Assembly (NCBI RefSeq): GCF_007904085.1
Contig: NZ_CP042326.1
Location: forward strand, 1,612,001 to 1,676,000
Reading direction: 5' to 3'
Length of the DNA stretch: 64,000 nt
DNA from: Euhalothece natronophila Z-M001
GTDB lineage: Bacteria > Cyanobacteriota > Cyanobacteriia > Cyanobacteriales > Rubidibacteraceae
Shown: in pieces, positions 16,917 through 25,648 of the stretch
Layout of the letters: each line of letters starts with the position of its first letter
How positions within the stretch are numbered: position 1 is the stretch's first letter
The notes under the pieces: generated by a model
Seen by the model: only the letters and a program-made list of their open reading frames with translations
The model's database searches: none
What the model was told of the DNA's origin: nothing
Position numbers and translations under genes: made by a program

Positions 16917-17483
16917 TTAAGAATTAAATATTCCTAAACCTTCTAATAATATATTTGTTCCTACACCAATTAAAACTACGCCCCCAACATATTCAACTTG
17001 ATTTTCAAATAAATGACCAAAATAATGTCCCATAAAAACCCCAATTATAGAAAATAAAAAAGTAATAAAGCCAATAGTAGTCACTACCACAATTAAAGGA
17101 ACTTCTAAAATAGAAAGTCCAATTCCAGCTGCTAGTCCATCAATACTTGTCGCAACAGCAAGTCCAATTAATGTATAGTTCTCAAGAGGATTAAAAGAAG
17201 CTTGTTTTTCTTGAGTAAATCCCTCATAAATCATCTTCAATCCCAGTCCTACCAGTAAAACAAAAACTAGCCAGTGACTAACACCGTCAATAAGTTCTCG
17301 AAAGGCCAACCCCGTAAACCAACCTAAAATGGGCATGATAGTTTGAAATACTCCGAAAAATAAAGCAATCTTTAAAGCCTTATTAAGTTTAATTCGTTTA
17401 ATTAACAACCCACTGGTTAAGGAAACGGCAAAAGCATCAGCCGCTAAGCCTGCTGATAGTAAGCCAATTGTGATAATCTGCAT
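16917..17483 (-). CDS. mntP: manganese efflux pump MntP family (copy 2, tandem)
   Basis: The 188-residue, six-helix protein is aligned end to end with the downstream copy (DAFAVSLTSG against DSFAISLSSG, and SIDGLAAGIGLS against SIDVLAAGLGLS). The two differ enough that the duplication is not recent. It is the first gene of the pair and diverges from sir, so its promoter lies in the 179 bp between them. Two copies could form a heterodimer or differ in induction or membrane location (plasma versus thylakoid). Specificity for Mn is taken from the family. Confidence 0.88.
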   Translation of the reverse strand: MQIITIGLLSAGLAADAFAVSLTSGLLIKRIKLNKALKIALFFGVFQTIMPILGWFTGLAFRELIDGVSHWLVFVLLVGLGLKMIYEGFTQEKQASFNPLENYTLIGLAVATSIDGLAAGIGLSILEVPLIVVVTTIGFITFLFSIIGVFMGHYFGHLFENQVEYVGGVVLIGVGTNILLEGLGIFNS

Positions 17484-17662
17484 TTTTCGGTTTACTCAAA
17501 AGAACTCACGCACAAATTGGTTCTAATCGTAGCTTATTATTTGTTTACGCTTGTCAGAGATTGGAAAAATGATCCACTCACGATATGATGGAATTAATCA
17601 CCATAATTCCCAGTGAGTTATCGGTGATCCAAATAAGCAGCGATTAAATAATTTAAGCAGTA

Positions 17663-19564
17663 ATGGTAGCATCGAAATCCGATAGAAAAGCTAAACCATC
17701 TAAATTAGAAGGGATCAAAGAAAATAGTAACTTTTTACGGGAACCCTTGGCGAGTGAGCTGAAAGAAGATAGTAATTACGTTAGTAAAGATGCCATGCAA
17801 ATTTTGAAATTTCATGGCTCTTACCAACAAGATAACCGTGATAATCGACAAAAAGGACAAGAAAAAGACTATCAGTTCATGCTACGGACGCGGAGTCCAG
17901 CAGGCTTTATTCCACCAGAACTGTATCTCACCCTTGATGACCTTTCCAAAGAATATGGAAATCAAACCCTCCGCGTGACGACTCGTCAAGGTTTCCAACT
18001 TCACGGCATACTCAAGAAAAACCTAAAAGATACGATTAGCCGTATTATTCGTAATATGGGGTCAACTTTAGGAGCGTGTGGGGATTTAAATCGTAACGTC
18101 ATGTCTCCTCCAGCCCCATTTAAAAACAAGCCAGAATACCAATATGCTTGGCAATATGCAAATAATATTGCTGATCTGCTACGCCCCCAAACTGAAGCGT
18201 ACTATGAAATTTGGCTAGATGGAGAAAAATTCCTCAGTGCTGAGGAAGCCCCGGAAGTCCAAGCGGCGCGGGAACGCAATGCTAATGGGACGAATTTCCA
18301 AGACGGGGAAGAACCAATTTATGGCAAGCACTATATGCCCCGAAAATTTAAGTGCTGTGTCACAGTGCCAGGGGATAACTCCATTGATGTTTATACCCAT
18401 GATGTGAGTTTAGTTGTCATTACCGATCAACAGGGAGAATTACAAGGGTTTAATGTTCTTGCTGGTGGTGGTATGGGTCGAACTCACAATAAAGAAGAAA
18501 CCTTTGCCCGAATGTCTGATCCCCTTGGCTATGTGGATAAAGCCGATGTATATGACTTATTAAAAGCCATTGTCGCTACCCAAAGAGATTACGGCGATCG
18601 CGTGCAACGTCGTACTGCGCGCATGAAATATCTTCTCCATGATTGGGGTGTAGATAAGTTCCGTAAGAAAGTAGAAGAGTATTTTGGCAAATCCATTGCC
18701 GAATCAAAACCGCTTCCAGACTTTAAGTATGAAGATTACCTAGGCTGGCATGAACAGGGAGACGGAAAACTTTTCTTTGGCTTATCGGTAGAAAATGGTC
18801 GGGTTAAAGATGAAGGCAGTTTCCGCCTCAAAACCGCCCTGCGGAAAATTGTGGAGAAATATCAGCTTCCGATGCGGTTAACGGCTAACCATGACATTAT
18901 TCTTTATGAAATTAATCCTGAAAATAAAGCTGATATTGAAGGGATTTTAAATGATCAAGGTGTAGTAACTGATCCCACAGAATTGGATCGTCTTGTACGC
19001 TATTCTATGGCTTGCCCGGCACTACCTACCTGTGGACTTGCTATTACCGAGTCAGAACGGGCTTTACCTGGAATTTTAGAGCGTATTCGGGGACTATTGA
19101 AAAAGCTGGGAATGTCTAACCAAGAGATTGTTATCCGTATGACCGGTTGCCCCAATGGCTGTGCGCGTCCTTATATGGCCGAATTAGGCTTTGTGGGGGA
19201 TACCCCTAGTAGTTATCAAGTTTGGCTTGGTGGAACGCCAAATCAGACGGAATTAGCCCGTCCTTATATAAATCGGATGCCTACAGAGGAGTTAGAATCC
19301 TATATTGAACCAATCCTTGCTTTCTATAAACAAAAGGGCAAGAAGCAAGAAAGTTTTGGTGAGTTTTGTAATCGGGTTGGTTTTGAGGCAATTCAAGAGT
19401 ATAGCGCCAGTTATAAGCCACAGAGTAAGCGTCGAAAAGACCGCCGTCACCGCATTAGCATTTATGAAGATTTACATGAACGCTTGAAGGCTACTGCGGA
19501 AAAACGAGGGACAAGTATGACCAAGTTAGTTTCAGAAGCCTTAGAAAAGTATTTAGACGAGTGA
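17663..19564 (+). CDS. sir: ferredoxin-sulfite reductase with C-terminal ribbon-helix-helix extension
   Basis: The 633-residue cytosolic enzyme reduces sulfite to sulfide with six electrons from ferredoxin. The siroheme/4Fe-4S ligands are seen as CPALPTC (near residue 451) and [13 protein letters not shown] (near 496). [12 protein letters not shown] is a typical siroheme-binding stretch. After the reductase core, the last 46 residues (588-633) begin with a basic patch ([10 protein letters not shown]) and form a strand plus two helices ([18 protein letters not shown], then [14 protein letters not shown]), a ribbon-helix-helix-like DNA-binding fold. Plant plastid SiR is known to compact nucleoid DNA, so DNA binding here is plausible but unproven. 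Confidence 0.95.
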   Translation: MVASKSDRKAKPSKLEGIKENSNFLREPLASELKEDSNYVSKDAMQILKFHGSYQQDNRDNRQKGQEKDYQFMLRTRSPAGFIPPELYLTLDDLSKEYGNQTLRVTTRQGFQLHGILKKNLKDTISRIIRNMGSTLGACGDLNRNVMSPPAPFKNKPEYQYAWQYANNIADLLRPQTEAYYEIWLDGEKFLSAEEAPEVQAARERNANGTNFQDGEEPIYGKHYMPRKFKCCVTVPGDNSIDVYTHDVSLVVITDQQGELQGFNVLAGGGMGRTHNKEETFARMSDPLGYVDKADVYDLLKAIVATQRDYGDRVQRRTARMKYLLHDWGVDKFRKKVEEYFGKSIAESKPLPDFKYEDYLGWHEQGDGKLFFGLSVENGRVKDEGSFRLKTALRKIVEKYQLPMRLTANHDIILYEINPENKADIEGILNDQGVVTDPTELDRLVRYSMACPALPTCGLAITESERALPGILERIRGLLKKLGMSNQEIVIRMTGCPNGCARPYMAELGFVGDTPSSYQVWLGGTPNQTELARPYINRMPTEELESYIEPILAFYKQKGKKQESFGEFCNRVGFEAIQEYSASYKPQSKRRKDRRHRISIYEDLHERLKATAEKRGTSMTKLVSEALEKYLDE

Positions 19565-19603
19565 GGGCTTAGTTTGGAGGTTTCATCCAAACGTAAGAAG
19601 CCC
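19565..19603 (+). other. long hairpin right after sir
   Basis: GGGCTT (19565-19570) pairs with AAGCCC (19598-19603). Inside it, GTTTGGA pairs with TCCAAAC around a seven-base loop. It begins within one base of the sir stop and probably forms the 3' end of the sir mRNA. No U-tract follows, so it may stabilise RNA rather than terminate it. Confidence 0.5.
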
Positions 19604-19678
19604 AAGCCGAAGGTAATTATCGCTGAAATTAATGGGTTGACAAGCTACATTATTGATTGATGTGGCTTGCTTCCCGCT

Positions 19679-20461
19679 ATGAAACACTTATACCAATTTA
19701 GCCTCATGTCCTCCCAACGAGACCTCCTTCGCCAAATTCTAAACGCGATCGCTGTTTTTGCCGCTTTTGGCGTTAATATACTTGCCAATGTGCGACCCCT
19801 GCGAGGGTTAACCCTAGGGGAAATCTCCAACCAAGTATTTGGAGAAGTATTAATTACCCCTGCTAACTACGCCTTTGCCATTTGGGGGTTAATTTATCTG
19901 GGCTTATTTAGTTTTGCCATTTATCAGGCACTACCAGCGCAACGTTCCCAACCCTTATTCCGCCGTCTCGGTTACTGGCTAGTGGTGGCGAGTGTGGCAC
20001 AAATTGCTTGGGTGTTTTTATTTCAACTGGGCTTCTTTGGCTGGTCATTTTTAGCTATGGTGGTGATTTTATTCCCCTTGATGCAGATTTATACCAAATT
20101 AGATGGACTGAAATTGGGGAAACGAGAACGTTGGTTTGTTAAATTTCCCTTAACTATATACTTCGCTTGGATTAGTGTGGCAACGATTGTCAATGGGGGA
20201 GTCTCTTTAACCCATTGGGAATGGGCGGGATGGGGGATTTCTCCTGAAGTTTGGACAGTGATTATGATGATCATTGGAGGCGCGATCGCGCTTTGGATTG
20301 CCTGGACTAGGGGTGATATTCCATTTATAGGCGTGTTTATTTGGGCTTTAAGCGCAATTAGTATCCGTCACCTTGATAACCCCCTTATTGCTGCCACTGG
20401 CTTCCTTCTCAGCTTAATTTTGGCAGTTACTACCATCCTTAGTCGTAAAATTTACCAGTAA
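19679..20461 (+). CDS. TspO/MBR-like tryptophan-rich membrane protein
   Basis: The protein has about 260 residues from ATG 19679; a TTG at 19667 and an ATG at 19706 are alternatives. It has seven to eight hydrophobic helices and many Trp. ITPANYAFAIWGLIYLGLF is the hallmark of the extended TspO-like 'tryptophan-rich sensory protein' family, followed by VAQIAWVFLFQLGFFGW and the WISVATIVNGGVSL stretch. TspO proteins bind porphyrins and carotenoid products and act in stress signalling. This longer type is less studied. It follows sir by about 100 bp on the same strand but is probably separately expressed because of the hairpin. Confidence 0.75.
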   Translation: MKHLYQFSLMSSQRDLLRQILNAIAVFAAFGVNILANVRPLRGLTLGEISNQVFGEVLITPANYAFAIWGLIYLGLFSFAIYQALPAQRSQPLFRRLGYWLVVASVAQIAWVFLFQLGFFGWSFLAMVVILFPLMQIYTKLDGLKLGKRERWFVKFPLTIYFAWISVATIVNGGVSLTHWEWAGWGISPEVWTVIMMIIGGAIALWIAWTRGDIPFIGVFIWALSAISIRHLDNPLIAATGFLLSLILAVTTILSRKIYQ

Positions 20462-20547
20462 TCAGTTGTTGTTTGTTATTCGTTGTTTGTCCTTCGTCCT
20501 TTGTTCTTTGTAGCCCAATGACCAATGACTAATGACTAATGACTAAT
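20461..20547 (-). repeat. heptamer repeat array (TAATGAC type), copy A
   Basis: The array holds degenerate repeats TTGTT/TTTGTCC/TTCGTCC at its left, then CCAATGACCAATGAC followed by three TAATGAC heptamers. Read on the minus strand it has the same order as the array at 23869-23940: ATTAGTC units, then ACAAAGG-type units. Such short tandem repeats are common between cyanobacterial genes. It sits directly after the TspO-like stop. Confidence 0.7.
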
Positions 20548-22182
20548 TTACTTCAAACGCCCAGATCGCCAAATACTCACAATTAACCAAAAGCCAATAA
20601 AACTAGCAGCCGCAAATAAAACATTACTAATTAAAGATAATTGCGGCGTTTGAGCATTCGCTGAGATTGTCGCAGCCCCAATAATTAAAGCAGCAACAAT
20701 AATACTAAATGAAAGGCGGTTAGCAGAATCATCTAAACTTTTTCGCAGGGAATCTAATTCCCGAATATTTAAGTTCCAACTAATGGTTTCAGAGGTAACA
20801 CGATCTAATAATAATTCTAATTGTCGTGGGCCCTGTAAAGATAAACTTTTTAGGTCTAATGTTGTTCTTAATAGTGTTGGAATGGGGTTACTGCCAAAGA
20901 TTTGATTCCGAAATAAATCCGTCATTAAGGGTTTAACTTCTTCTAATAAATTCACTTCAGGATTAAACCCTCTGGCTAAACCTTCTAAGTTTGCTAAACT
21001 TTTAGCATAAAGCCCCATGTTGCTAGGTAACTTAACATTGTTTTTACGAGAAACTTCTAAAATTTCATAAAAAACTTCACTAAAATTGATTTGGGAAATA
21101 CTCAGATTATAATACTTCCGCAACATTCGATCATAATCATTTTCGAGATTAGTTAAATTAACGCCTACGGCACTTTCTGAAAGTTCTAAAGTTAATTCAC
21201 TGCAGCGTTGGGCATCAATATCTACCACCGCCAGTAACATTTCCGTTAAAATTTGTTGCGTGCGCGGATCAAGCCGTCCAATCATGCCACAATCAATTAG
21301 GGCAATGCGTCCATCTTGCAGATAAAAAATATTCCCAGGATGGGGATCGGCGTGGAAAAAACCATCCAGATAAATTTGTTGGAAAAAGACACGAAATAAT
21401 AAGGTTGTAATTTCTTGGCGGCGTTTTTCTTGAGATTCAGGAATGTCAGCTTCTAAAATGGGACAACCTTCTAGCCATTCCATTACCATTAATTTTTCTG
21501 TGGTGACATCCCAATAAATTTTAGGAATCACAACTTGTTTCGTATCAAACCACCGACTATTGGTTAAATTGCTTCGGAGTTGATCGGTATAGCCAGCTTC
21601 TTGGGTAAAATCGAGTTCAGCGCGGAGGGCGTTTGTAAATTCTTCAGCAAGGGCAACCACATCATAGTCTTCTCCAAAGTCAGTACGAGAGACTAAGTCA
21701 GCAACGCCTTTAATTAGGGCAATATCTTGTTCCACTACTTGATCAATGCCCGGACGTTGAACTTTAACCGCCACTTCTTGTCCATTTTTGAGGGTGGCGC
21801 GGTGGGTTTGCGCGATTGAACCCGCTGCAACAGGTTCACGATTAAATTCAGAAAAAATGTCTTCCACAGGGGCATTTAATTGGTCTTTTAAGACACCTTC
21901 AATGCGACTCCAAGCAACACTAGGAACATTGGCTTGTAATGCAGTGAGGGCTTCCACATAGTCTGCTGGAATAATATCAGGGCGAGTGCTTAACAGTTGT
22001 CCAAATTTGACATAAACTGGCCCCAAATCTACAAGGATATTACGGAGAACTGTCGGTGTCGGTAACTCAGGAGATTCTGCTTTGCCAACGGTGAGAAGAC
22101 GGCGCATATAATCCCAACCGTTGCGGAAAACAACTTCTAAAATTTCTCGTTGACGACTGGTATTTTGAGTAAGGAAGACCAC
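20548..22182 (-). CDS. ABC1/UbiB-family atypical kinase
   Basis: The 544-residue ABC1K protein has the family's N-terminal KxGQ-type motif in VYVKFGQLLSTRPDIIP, the Ala-rich nucleotide loop PVAAGSIAQTH, the lysine strand VAVKVQRPGI, and the metal-binding tail HADPHPGNIFYLQDGRIALID. Two hydrophobic segments close the C-terminus (about 495-517 and 520-538). ABC1 kinases act in prenyl-quinone (plastoquinone, tocopherol) metabolism and thylakoid stress. Which of the several cyanobacterial paralogues this is cannot be told. It lies 45 bp downstream of manC on the same strand. Confidence 0.92.
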   Translation of the reverse strand: MVFLTQNTSRQREILEVVFRNGWDYMRRLLTVGKAESPELPTPTVLRNILVDLGPVYVKFGQLLSTRPDIIPADYVEALTALQANVPSVAWSRIEGVLKDQLNAPVEDIFSEFNREPVAAGSIAQTHRATLKNGQEVAVKVQRPGIDQVVEQDIALIKGVADLVSRTDFGEDYDVVALAEEFTNALRAELDFTQEAGYTDQLRSNLTNSRWFDTKQVVIPKIYWDVTTEKLMVMEWLEGCPILEADIPESQEKRRQEITTLLFRVFFQQIYLDGFFHADPHPGNIFYLQDGRIALIDCGMIGRLDPRTQQILTEMLLAVVDIDAQRCSELTLELSESAVGVNLTNLENDYDRMLRKYYNLSISQINFSEVFYEILEVSRKNNVKLPSNMGLYAKSLANLEGLARGFNPEVNLLEEVKPLMTDLFRNQIFGSNPIPTLLRTTLDLKSLSLQGPRQLELLLDRVTSETISWNLNIRELDSLRKSLDDSANRLSFSIIVAALIIGAATISANAQTPQLSLISNVLFAAASFIGFWLIVSIWRSGRLK

Positions 22183-22226
22183 AGTTTCTCTCTCTTGTTT
22201 GAATGTTAAAGGATATTACATCACCC

Positions 22227-23288
22227 TTATAACAGGTTGTGGAAACGATTGTCTGCTTGTAGTTCTTTTAGAAGCTGTTTAATATCCTGAGTGCGATCTT
22301 TTTTGACAACGAGGGTAACACCGCGATCGCGCACTATCACCACATCTTCTAAGCCTAAAGTTACTACAGTTTCTTCAGGATTAGCGTTATAAATAATACA
22401 ACCTTGGCTATCTACGCCGAAATGAGTTCCCACCTCTACATTCGCCTTTTCTCCTTTCAATAATCGTTCTAGTGCCTTCCAGTCTCCCAAGTCATCCCAA
22501 CCAAACTCACTAGGAATCACATAAGCCAGTTGGGTTTTTTCCATTAAGGCATAATCAATGCTATTTTTGGGGAGATCGCTATAGGCGGCTTTTCCTTTTT
22601 CCTGTAAAGGAGTTACAATTTCTGGGGCGTGTTGCTTTAATTCAGCCAAGACAACTTCAGCGCGAAAAATAAACATCCCACTATTCCAGCTAAAGCGTTG
22701 GGTATCAATAAAAGATTCTGCGGTAGCGCGATCGGGTTTTTCTGTAAATCGTGTTACCTGATAAGTGGATAACCCTTGATAATTTCCTGTGGTGTTTCCC
22801 TGTTCAATATAGCCATATCCTGTTGCAGGATAACTGGGTTTAATGCCAAGGGTGACAATGGCAGCTTCTTGTGTGGCTAATTCGACTCCTGCCGCGATCG
22901 TCTGTTCAAATTTTTCCGTATCCCCAATCCAATGATCAGCCGGGAAAAAAGCAATGATTGCATTCTCTCCATACCGCTTGGCAATTTCAAGAGTTGCCCA
23001 AGCCACCGCCGGTGCAGTATCTTTTCCTTCAGGTTCAACTAAGCAGTTTTCTGGGGGAAGTTGGGGTAATTGATTTTGTACCCCTGAAGCCAACATTTCT
23101 GAAGTGATGACCCAAATATTATTCCAGCCTGAGGCGAGGTTTAATAATCGGTGTGCAGTTGCTTGCAAAAGCGTGTTTCCGCTACCATCAAGAGATAAGA
23201 ATTGTTTTGGACGTTGACGGCGACTCAGGGGCCAAAAGCGTTCTCCTTTTCCCCCTGCAAGAATAACTGGGATAATAGCAGTAGTCAT
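22227..23288 (-). CDS. manC: mannose-1-phosphate guanylyltransferase
   Basis: This enzyme makes GDP-mannose from mannose-1-phosphate and GTP for polysaccharides and glycans. The start is ATG 23286-23288 (353 residues). The open frame extends to 23366, but those extra residues are hydrophobic and overlap the divergent gene. The nucleotide-binding start ILAGGKGERFWPLSR and the RPKQFL box are perfect, and AFFPADHWIG and FTEKPDR are the other signatures. Unlike many ManC proteins it lacks the C-terminal isomerase (cupin) domain, so phosphomannose isomerase must come from another gene. Confidence 0.93.
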   Translation of the reverse strand: MTTAIIPVILAGGKGERFWPLSRRQRPKQFLSLDGSGNTLLQATAHRLLNLASGWNNIWVITSEMLASGVQNQLPQLPPENCLVEPEGKDTAPAVAWATLEIAKRYGENAIIAFFPADHWIGDTEKFEQTIAAGVELATQEAAIVTLGIKPSYPATGYGYIEQGNTTGNYQGLSTYQVTRFTEKPDRATAESFIDTQRFSWNSGMFIFRAEVVLAELKQHAPEIVTPLQEKGKAAYSDLPKNSIDYALMEKTQLAYVIPSEFGWDDLGDWKALERLLKGEKANVEVGTHFGVDSQGCIIYNANPEETVVTLGLEDVVIVRDRGVTLVVKKDRTQDIKQLLKELQADNRFHNLL

Positions 23289-23358
23289 TATTAATGAACT
23301 GAGAAACAAGTATTTGATTATTATAAGTGATAGGTAAAGACATAACAAATAAGGAATT

Positions 23359-23868
23359 ATGATCAAGAAATTATTAAAACGACTTTTCTACCTTGCTCTT
23401 GCTTTTTTATTAGCTGGAATTTGGATTTTACTAGATGCTAAACCAGCAGTTGCTCAAGATAAAAGTGTTAATTATACCCACACTGTTGTATCCGATCGCG
23501 ATTTTTCTAATGAAGATTTAGTTGGGGCAGTTTTTGCGGCTGCTGATATGCGTCGTACAGATTTTCATGGCTCAAATTTAGAAAATGCCATGTTTACCCA
23601 AGGGAAATTAATTAATGCTGATTTATCAGGGGCAAATTTAAGTGGGGCGTTAATGGATCGCGTTGTTTTTGATGGCTCAGATTTAAGAAATGCCATCTTT
23701 ATTGGCACAGTGATGAGTAGTAGTAGTTTTGAAAATACTAAAATTGCTGGTGCTGATTTTACTGATGCCATTTTAGATCGCTATCAAATTAAGTTATTTT
23801 GTGAAAAAGCTGAAGGAGTAAATCCTGTAACTGGTGTTTCCACCCGAGAGAGTTTAGGCTGTCGTTAG
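23359..23868 (+). CDS. lumenal or periplasmic pentapeptide-repeat protein
   Basis: The 169-residue protein has a signal peptide (basic KKLLKRLF, hydrophobic core, cleavage near AVA-QD). After it come about 14 pentapeptide units of the A(D/N)LXX type (for example [13 protein letters not shown] and GADFTDAIL), which fold as a right-handed square beta-helix. The tail [24 protein letters not shown] has two Cys that could form a disulfide. This layout matches thylakoid-lumen pentapeptide proteins of cyanobacteria and plants (TL15/TL17 type), whose function is unclear. It diverges from manC. Confidence 0.85.
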   Translation: MIKKLLKRLFYLALAFLLAGIWILLDAKPAVAQDKSVNYTHTVVSDRDFSNEDLVGAVFAAADMRRTDFHGSNLENAMFTQGKLINADLSGANLSGALMDRVVFDGSDLRNAIFIGTVMSSSSFENTKIAGADFTDAILDRYQIKLFCEKAEGVNPVTGVSTRESLGCR

Positions 23869-23940
23869 TCATTGGTCATTAGTTATTAGTCATTGGTCAT
23901 TAGTCATTAGTTTACAAGGGACAAAGGACAAAGGACAAAC
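23869..23940 (+). repeat. heptamer repeat array (ATTAGTC type), copy B
   Basis: Six or so (ATTAGTC/ATTGGTC) heptamers are followed by GGGACAAAGGACAAAGGACAAA. It is the inverted counterpart of the array at 20461-20547. The two enclose the ABC1 kinase, manC and pentapeptide genes. It ends just before the TauE-like gene, next to its likely ribosome-binding region. Confidence 0.7.
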
Positions 23941-23948
23941 AAAAAAAA

Positions 23949-24845
23949 ATGAGTTTAGAATTTTGGTATATGTTCCCCATAGGAATAGCTATTGCGACTA
24001 TTGCGATGGCTTCGGGAGTGGAAGGAGCTACGTTTTTTACGCCTTTGTTTTTATTAGGATTAAAATTGCCAACTGCTGTAGCAATTGGAACGGGTTTAAT
24101 TACTGAAGTTTTTGGGTTTAGCAGTGGGCTATATGCCTATATCAAAAAGGGATTAATTGATTATCAATTAGGACGAATGCTACTGCTATTCAGTATTCCT
24201 AGTGCCTTAATTGGAACTTGGGTGGCGGGGTTTATTCCTTCAGATATTTTAAAGACTATTTTAAGCATTGGCTTATTAGTGATTGCCACCAGTTTTCTCC
24301 GTTCTCCTGAAGAAAAAACGGTAGAATTATTAGATCAACAAAATACCGATTTTGAAAAAAAAGAACCCGAAACTTGCCTTACAACTAATACGGGAGAAAC
24401 GTTTTGCTATACGATCAGCGATCGTGCAGAAGGGCGATTACTCATTAGTATTGGTGGTTTATTTATTGGTATGATTTCTACAGGGTTAGGACAACTTAAT
24501 GGCTTTTTTCTCATTCAACGCTGTCATATTCCCAGTAAGGTAGCTGTAGCCACAAGTGTTTTTATTGTAGCGATTACTGCTCTCATTGCCTCTGTGGGTC
24601 ATGTTTTTCAATTTATCCAAGCAGGAGGAGAAACATTAAACACTGTTTCCAATTTAGTTATTTTTACCGTTCCGGGGGTTTTAATTGGAGCGCAGTTAGG
24701 ATCTAGTATTGCAAATCGCCTCTCGCAAAAGTTATTAGAAAAAAGTATGGGAGTTCTATTTATTTTTGTGGGGTGTTTAATTTTAGGTGAAGTAATCATC
24801 CGCAATCAAGATCATTTAACTAATATAGTTTCCACTAGCTTTTGA
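23949..24845 (+). CDS. TauE/SafE-family sulfite/anion exporter
   Basis: The 298-residue membrane protein has about eight helices in two halves. GVEGATFFTPLFLLGLKLPT in helix one and its internal counterpart GLGQLNGFFLIQRCHIPSK in helix five form the paired signature of the TauE/SafE family, which moves sulfite, sulfoacetate and related anions. The soluble stretch between the halves (about 123-155) carries two Cys. The nearby sir and cysE suggest sulfur metabolism, but the link is not direct. The promoter must lie within or after the repeat array. Confidence 0.83.
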   Translation: MSLEFWYMFPIGIAIATIAMASGVEGATFFTPLFLLGLKLPTAVAIGTGLITEVFGFSSGLYAYIKKGLIDYQLGRMLLLFSIPSALIGTWVAGFIPSDILKTILSIGLLVIATSFLRSPEEKTVELLDQQNTDFEKKEPETCLTTNTGETFCYTISDRAEGRLLISIGGLFIGMISTGLGQLNGFFLIQRCHIPSKVAVATSVFIVAITALIASVGHVFQFIQAGGETLNTVSNLVIFTVPGVLIGAQLGSSIANRLSQKLLEKSMGVLFIFVGCLILGEVIIRNQDHLTNIVSTSF

Positions 24846-24927
24846 GAGATAATATGGTTCAAAGTTATTTGCTAGGGAAAGAGCAGGATGTGGGATAATT
24901 TGAAAGGAGTTAAAGTAAGGAATTTTT

Positions 24928-25446
24928 ATGGATTTAAAGGCACTAATACGAGATATTCCAGACTTTCCAAAACCGGGAATTATTTTTCGTGATATTACAA
25001 CATTACTGCGCGATCGCGAAGGACTGCGCTACACCATTGATACCTTAAGTGATAAGTTTCAAAAAGCTAACCTGATCCCCGACTATGTTATTGGGATTGA
25101 ATCACGGGGGTTTTTATTTGGACCGAGTCTTGCTTATCAATTTAACGCTGGATTTGTTCCTGTCCGTAAACCTGGGAAATTACCGGCAGCGGTTCATAGT
25201 ATGGAATACGACTTAGAATATGGCAAAGATAAAGTAGAAATGCATCAAGATGCCTTACCACCTAACTCAAAAGTAGTAATTGTTGATGATCTAATTGCTA
25301 CAGGGGGAACGGCAAAAGCAACCGCAGATTTAGTTAACAAAATCGACTGTGAACTATTAGGATTTGGATTTATCATCGAATTAAAAGACTTAGAGGGAAG
25401 AAATAAACTCCCTGATGTCCCTATTATTACTCTTGTTGACTACTAG
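24928..25446 (+). CDS. apt: adenine phosphoribosyltransferase
   Basis: This purine salvage enzyme turns adenine and PRPP into AMP. At 172 residues it has the normal family length. The start [18 protein letters not shown] is typical. The PRPP-binding motif [14 protein letters not shown] lies at about residues 112-125, and ESRGFLFGP contacts the base. A weak AAGGA precedes the ATG. The 107-bp MITE inserts one base after the stop codon, so any native terminator has been displaced. Confidence 0.95.
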   Translation: MDLKALIRDIPDFPKPGIIFRDITTLLRDREGLRYTIDTLSDKFQKANLIPDYVIGIESRGFLFGPSLAYQFNAGFVPVRKPGKLPAAVHSMEYDLEYGKDKVEMHQDALPPNSKVVIVDDLIATGGTAKATADLVNKIDCELLGFGFIIELKDLEGRNKLPDVPIITLVDY

Positions 25447-25447
25447 C

Positions 25448-25554
25448 TATAGTCGTTCCAATTCAGTTCCGTAGTGCAGCCATCTTGGCTGCTACTAGGG
25501 AGCAAGATGCTCCCACTACTTTTAGGTTGCTGTTTTTTATTTGGAATCACTATA
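25448..25554 (+). mobile_element. 107-bp MITE, copy 1
   Basis: The ends TATAGTCGTTCCAA and TTGGAATCACTATA are imperfect inverted repeats (12 of 14 match) and begin and end with TA, as in IS630/Tc1-type miniature elements. Inside are two strong hairpins: GCAGCCA-TCT-TGGCTGC and GGGAGCA-AGA-TGCTCCC. The sequence is identical over 107 bp, by direct comparison, to the reverse complement of 34110-34216. It carries no real gene. A short frame starting MAATREQDAPTTF is part of the element. Confidence 0.85.
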
Positions 25555-25568
25555 ACAGAGCCAACCAG

Positions 25569-25601
25569 AAAAAAAGCGGTAGATCAGTGAGTATCTACCG
25601 C
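25569..25601 (-). terminator. intrinsic terminator of clpC
   Basis: On the minus strand GCGGTAGAT (rc of 25593-25601) pairs with ATCTACCGC, followed directly by a run of seven T. It lies about 50 bp past the clpC stop. Confidence 0.88.
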
Positions 25602-25648
25602 CTTTCTTCAATTCAAGAACTAACAGCAACTAAGGTGATTAACCTAAA

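Noticed and set aside
16793-17662. Mn-sensing yybP-ykoY riboswitch upstream of either mntP gene
   Set aside because: No conserved loop motif or paired stems were found in the 124 bp or 179 bp leaders; too AT-rich and unstructured.
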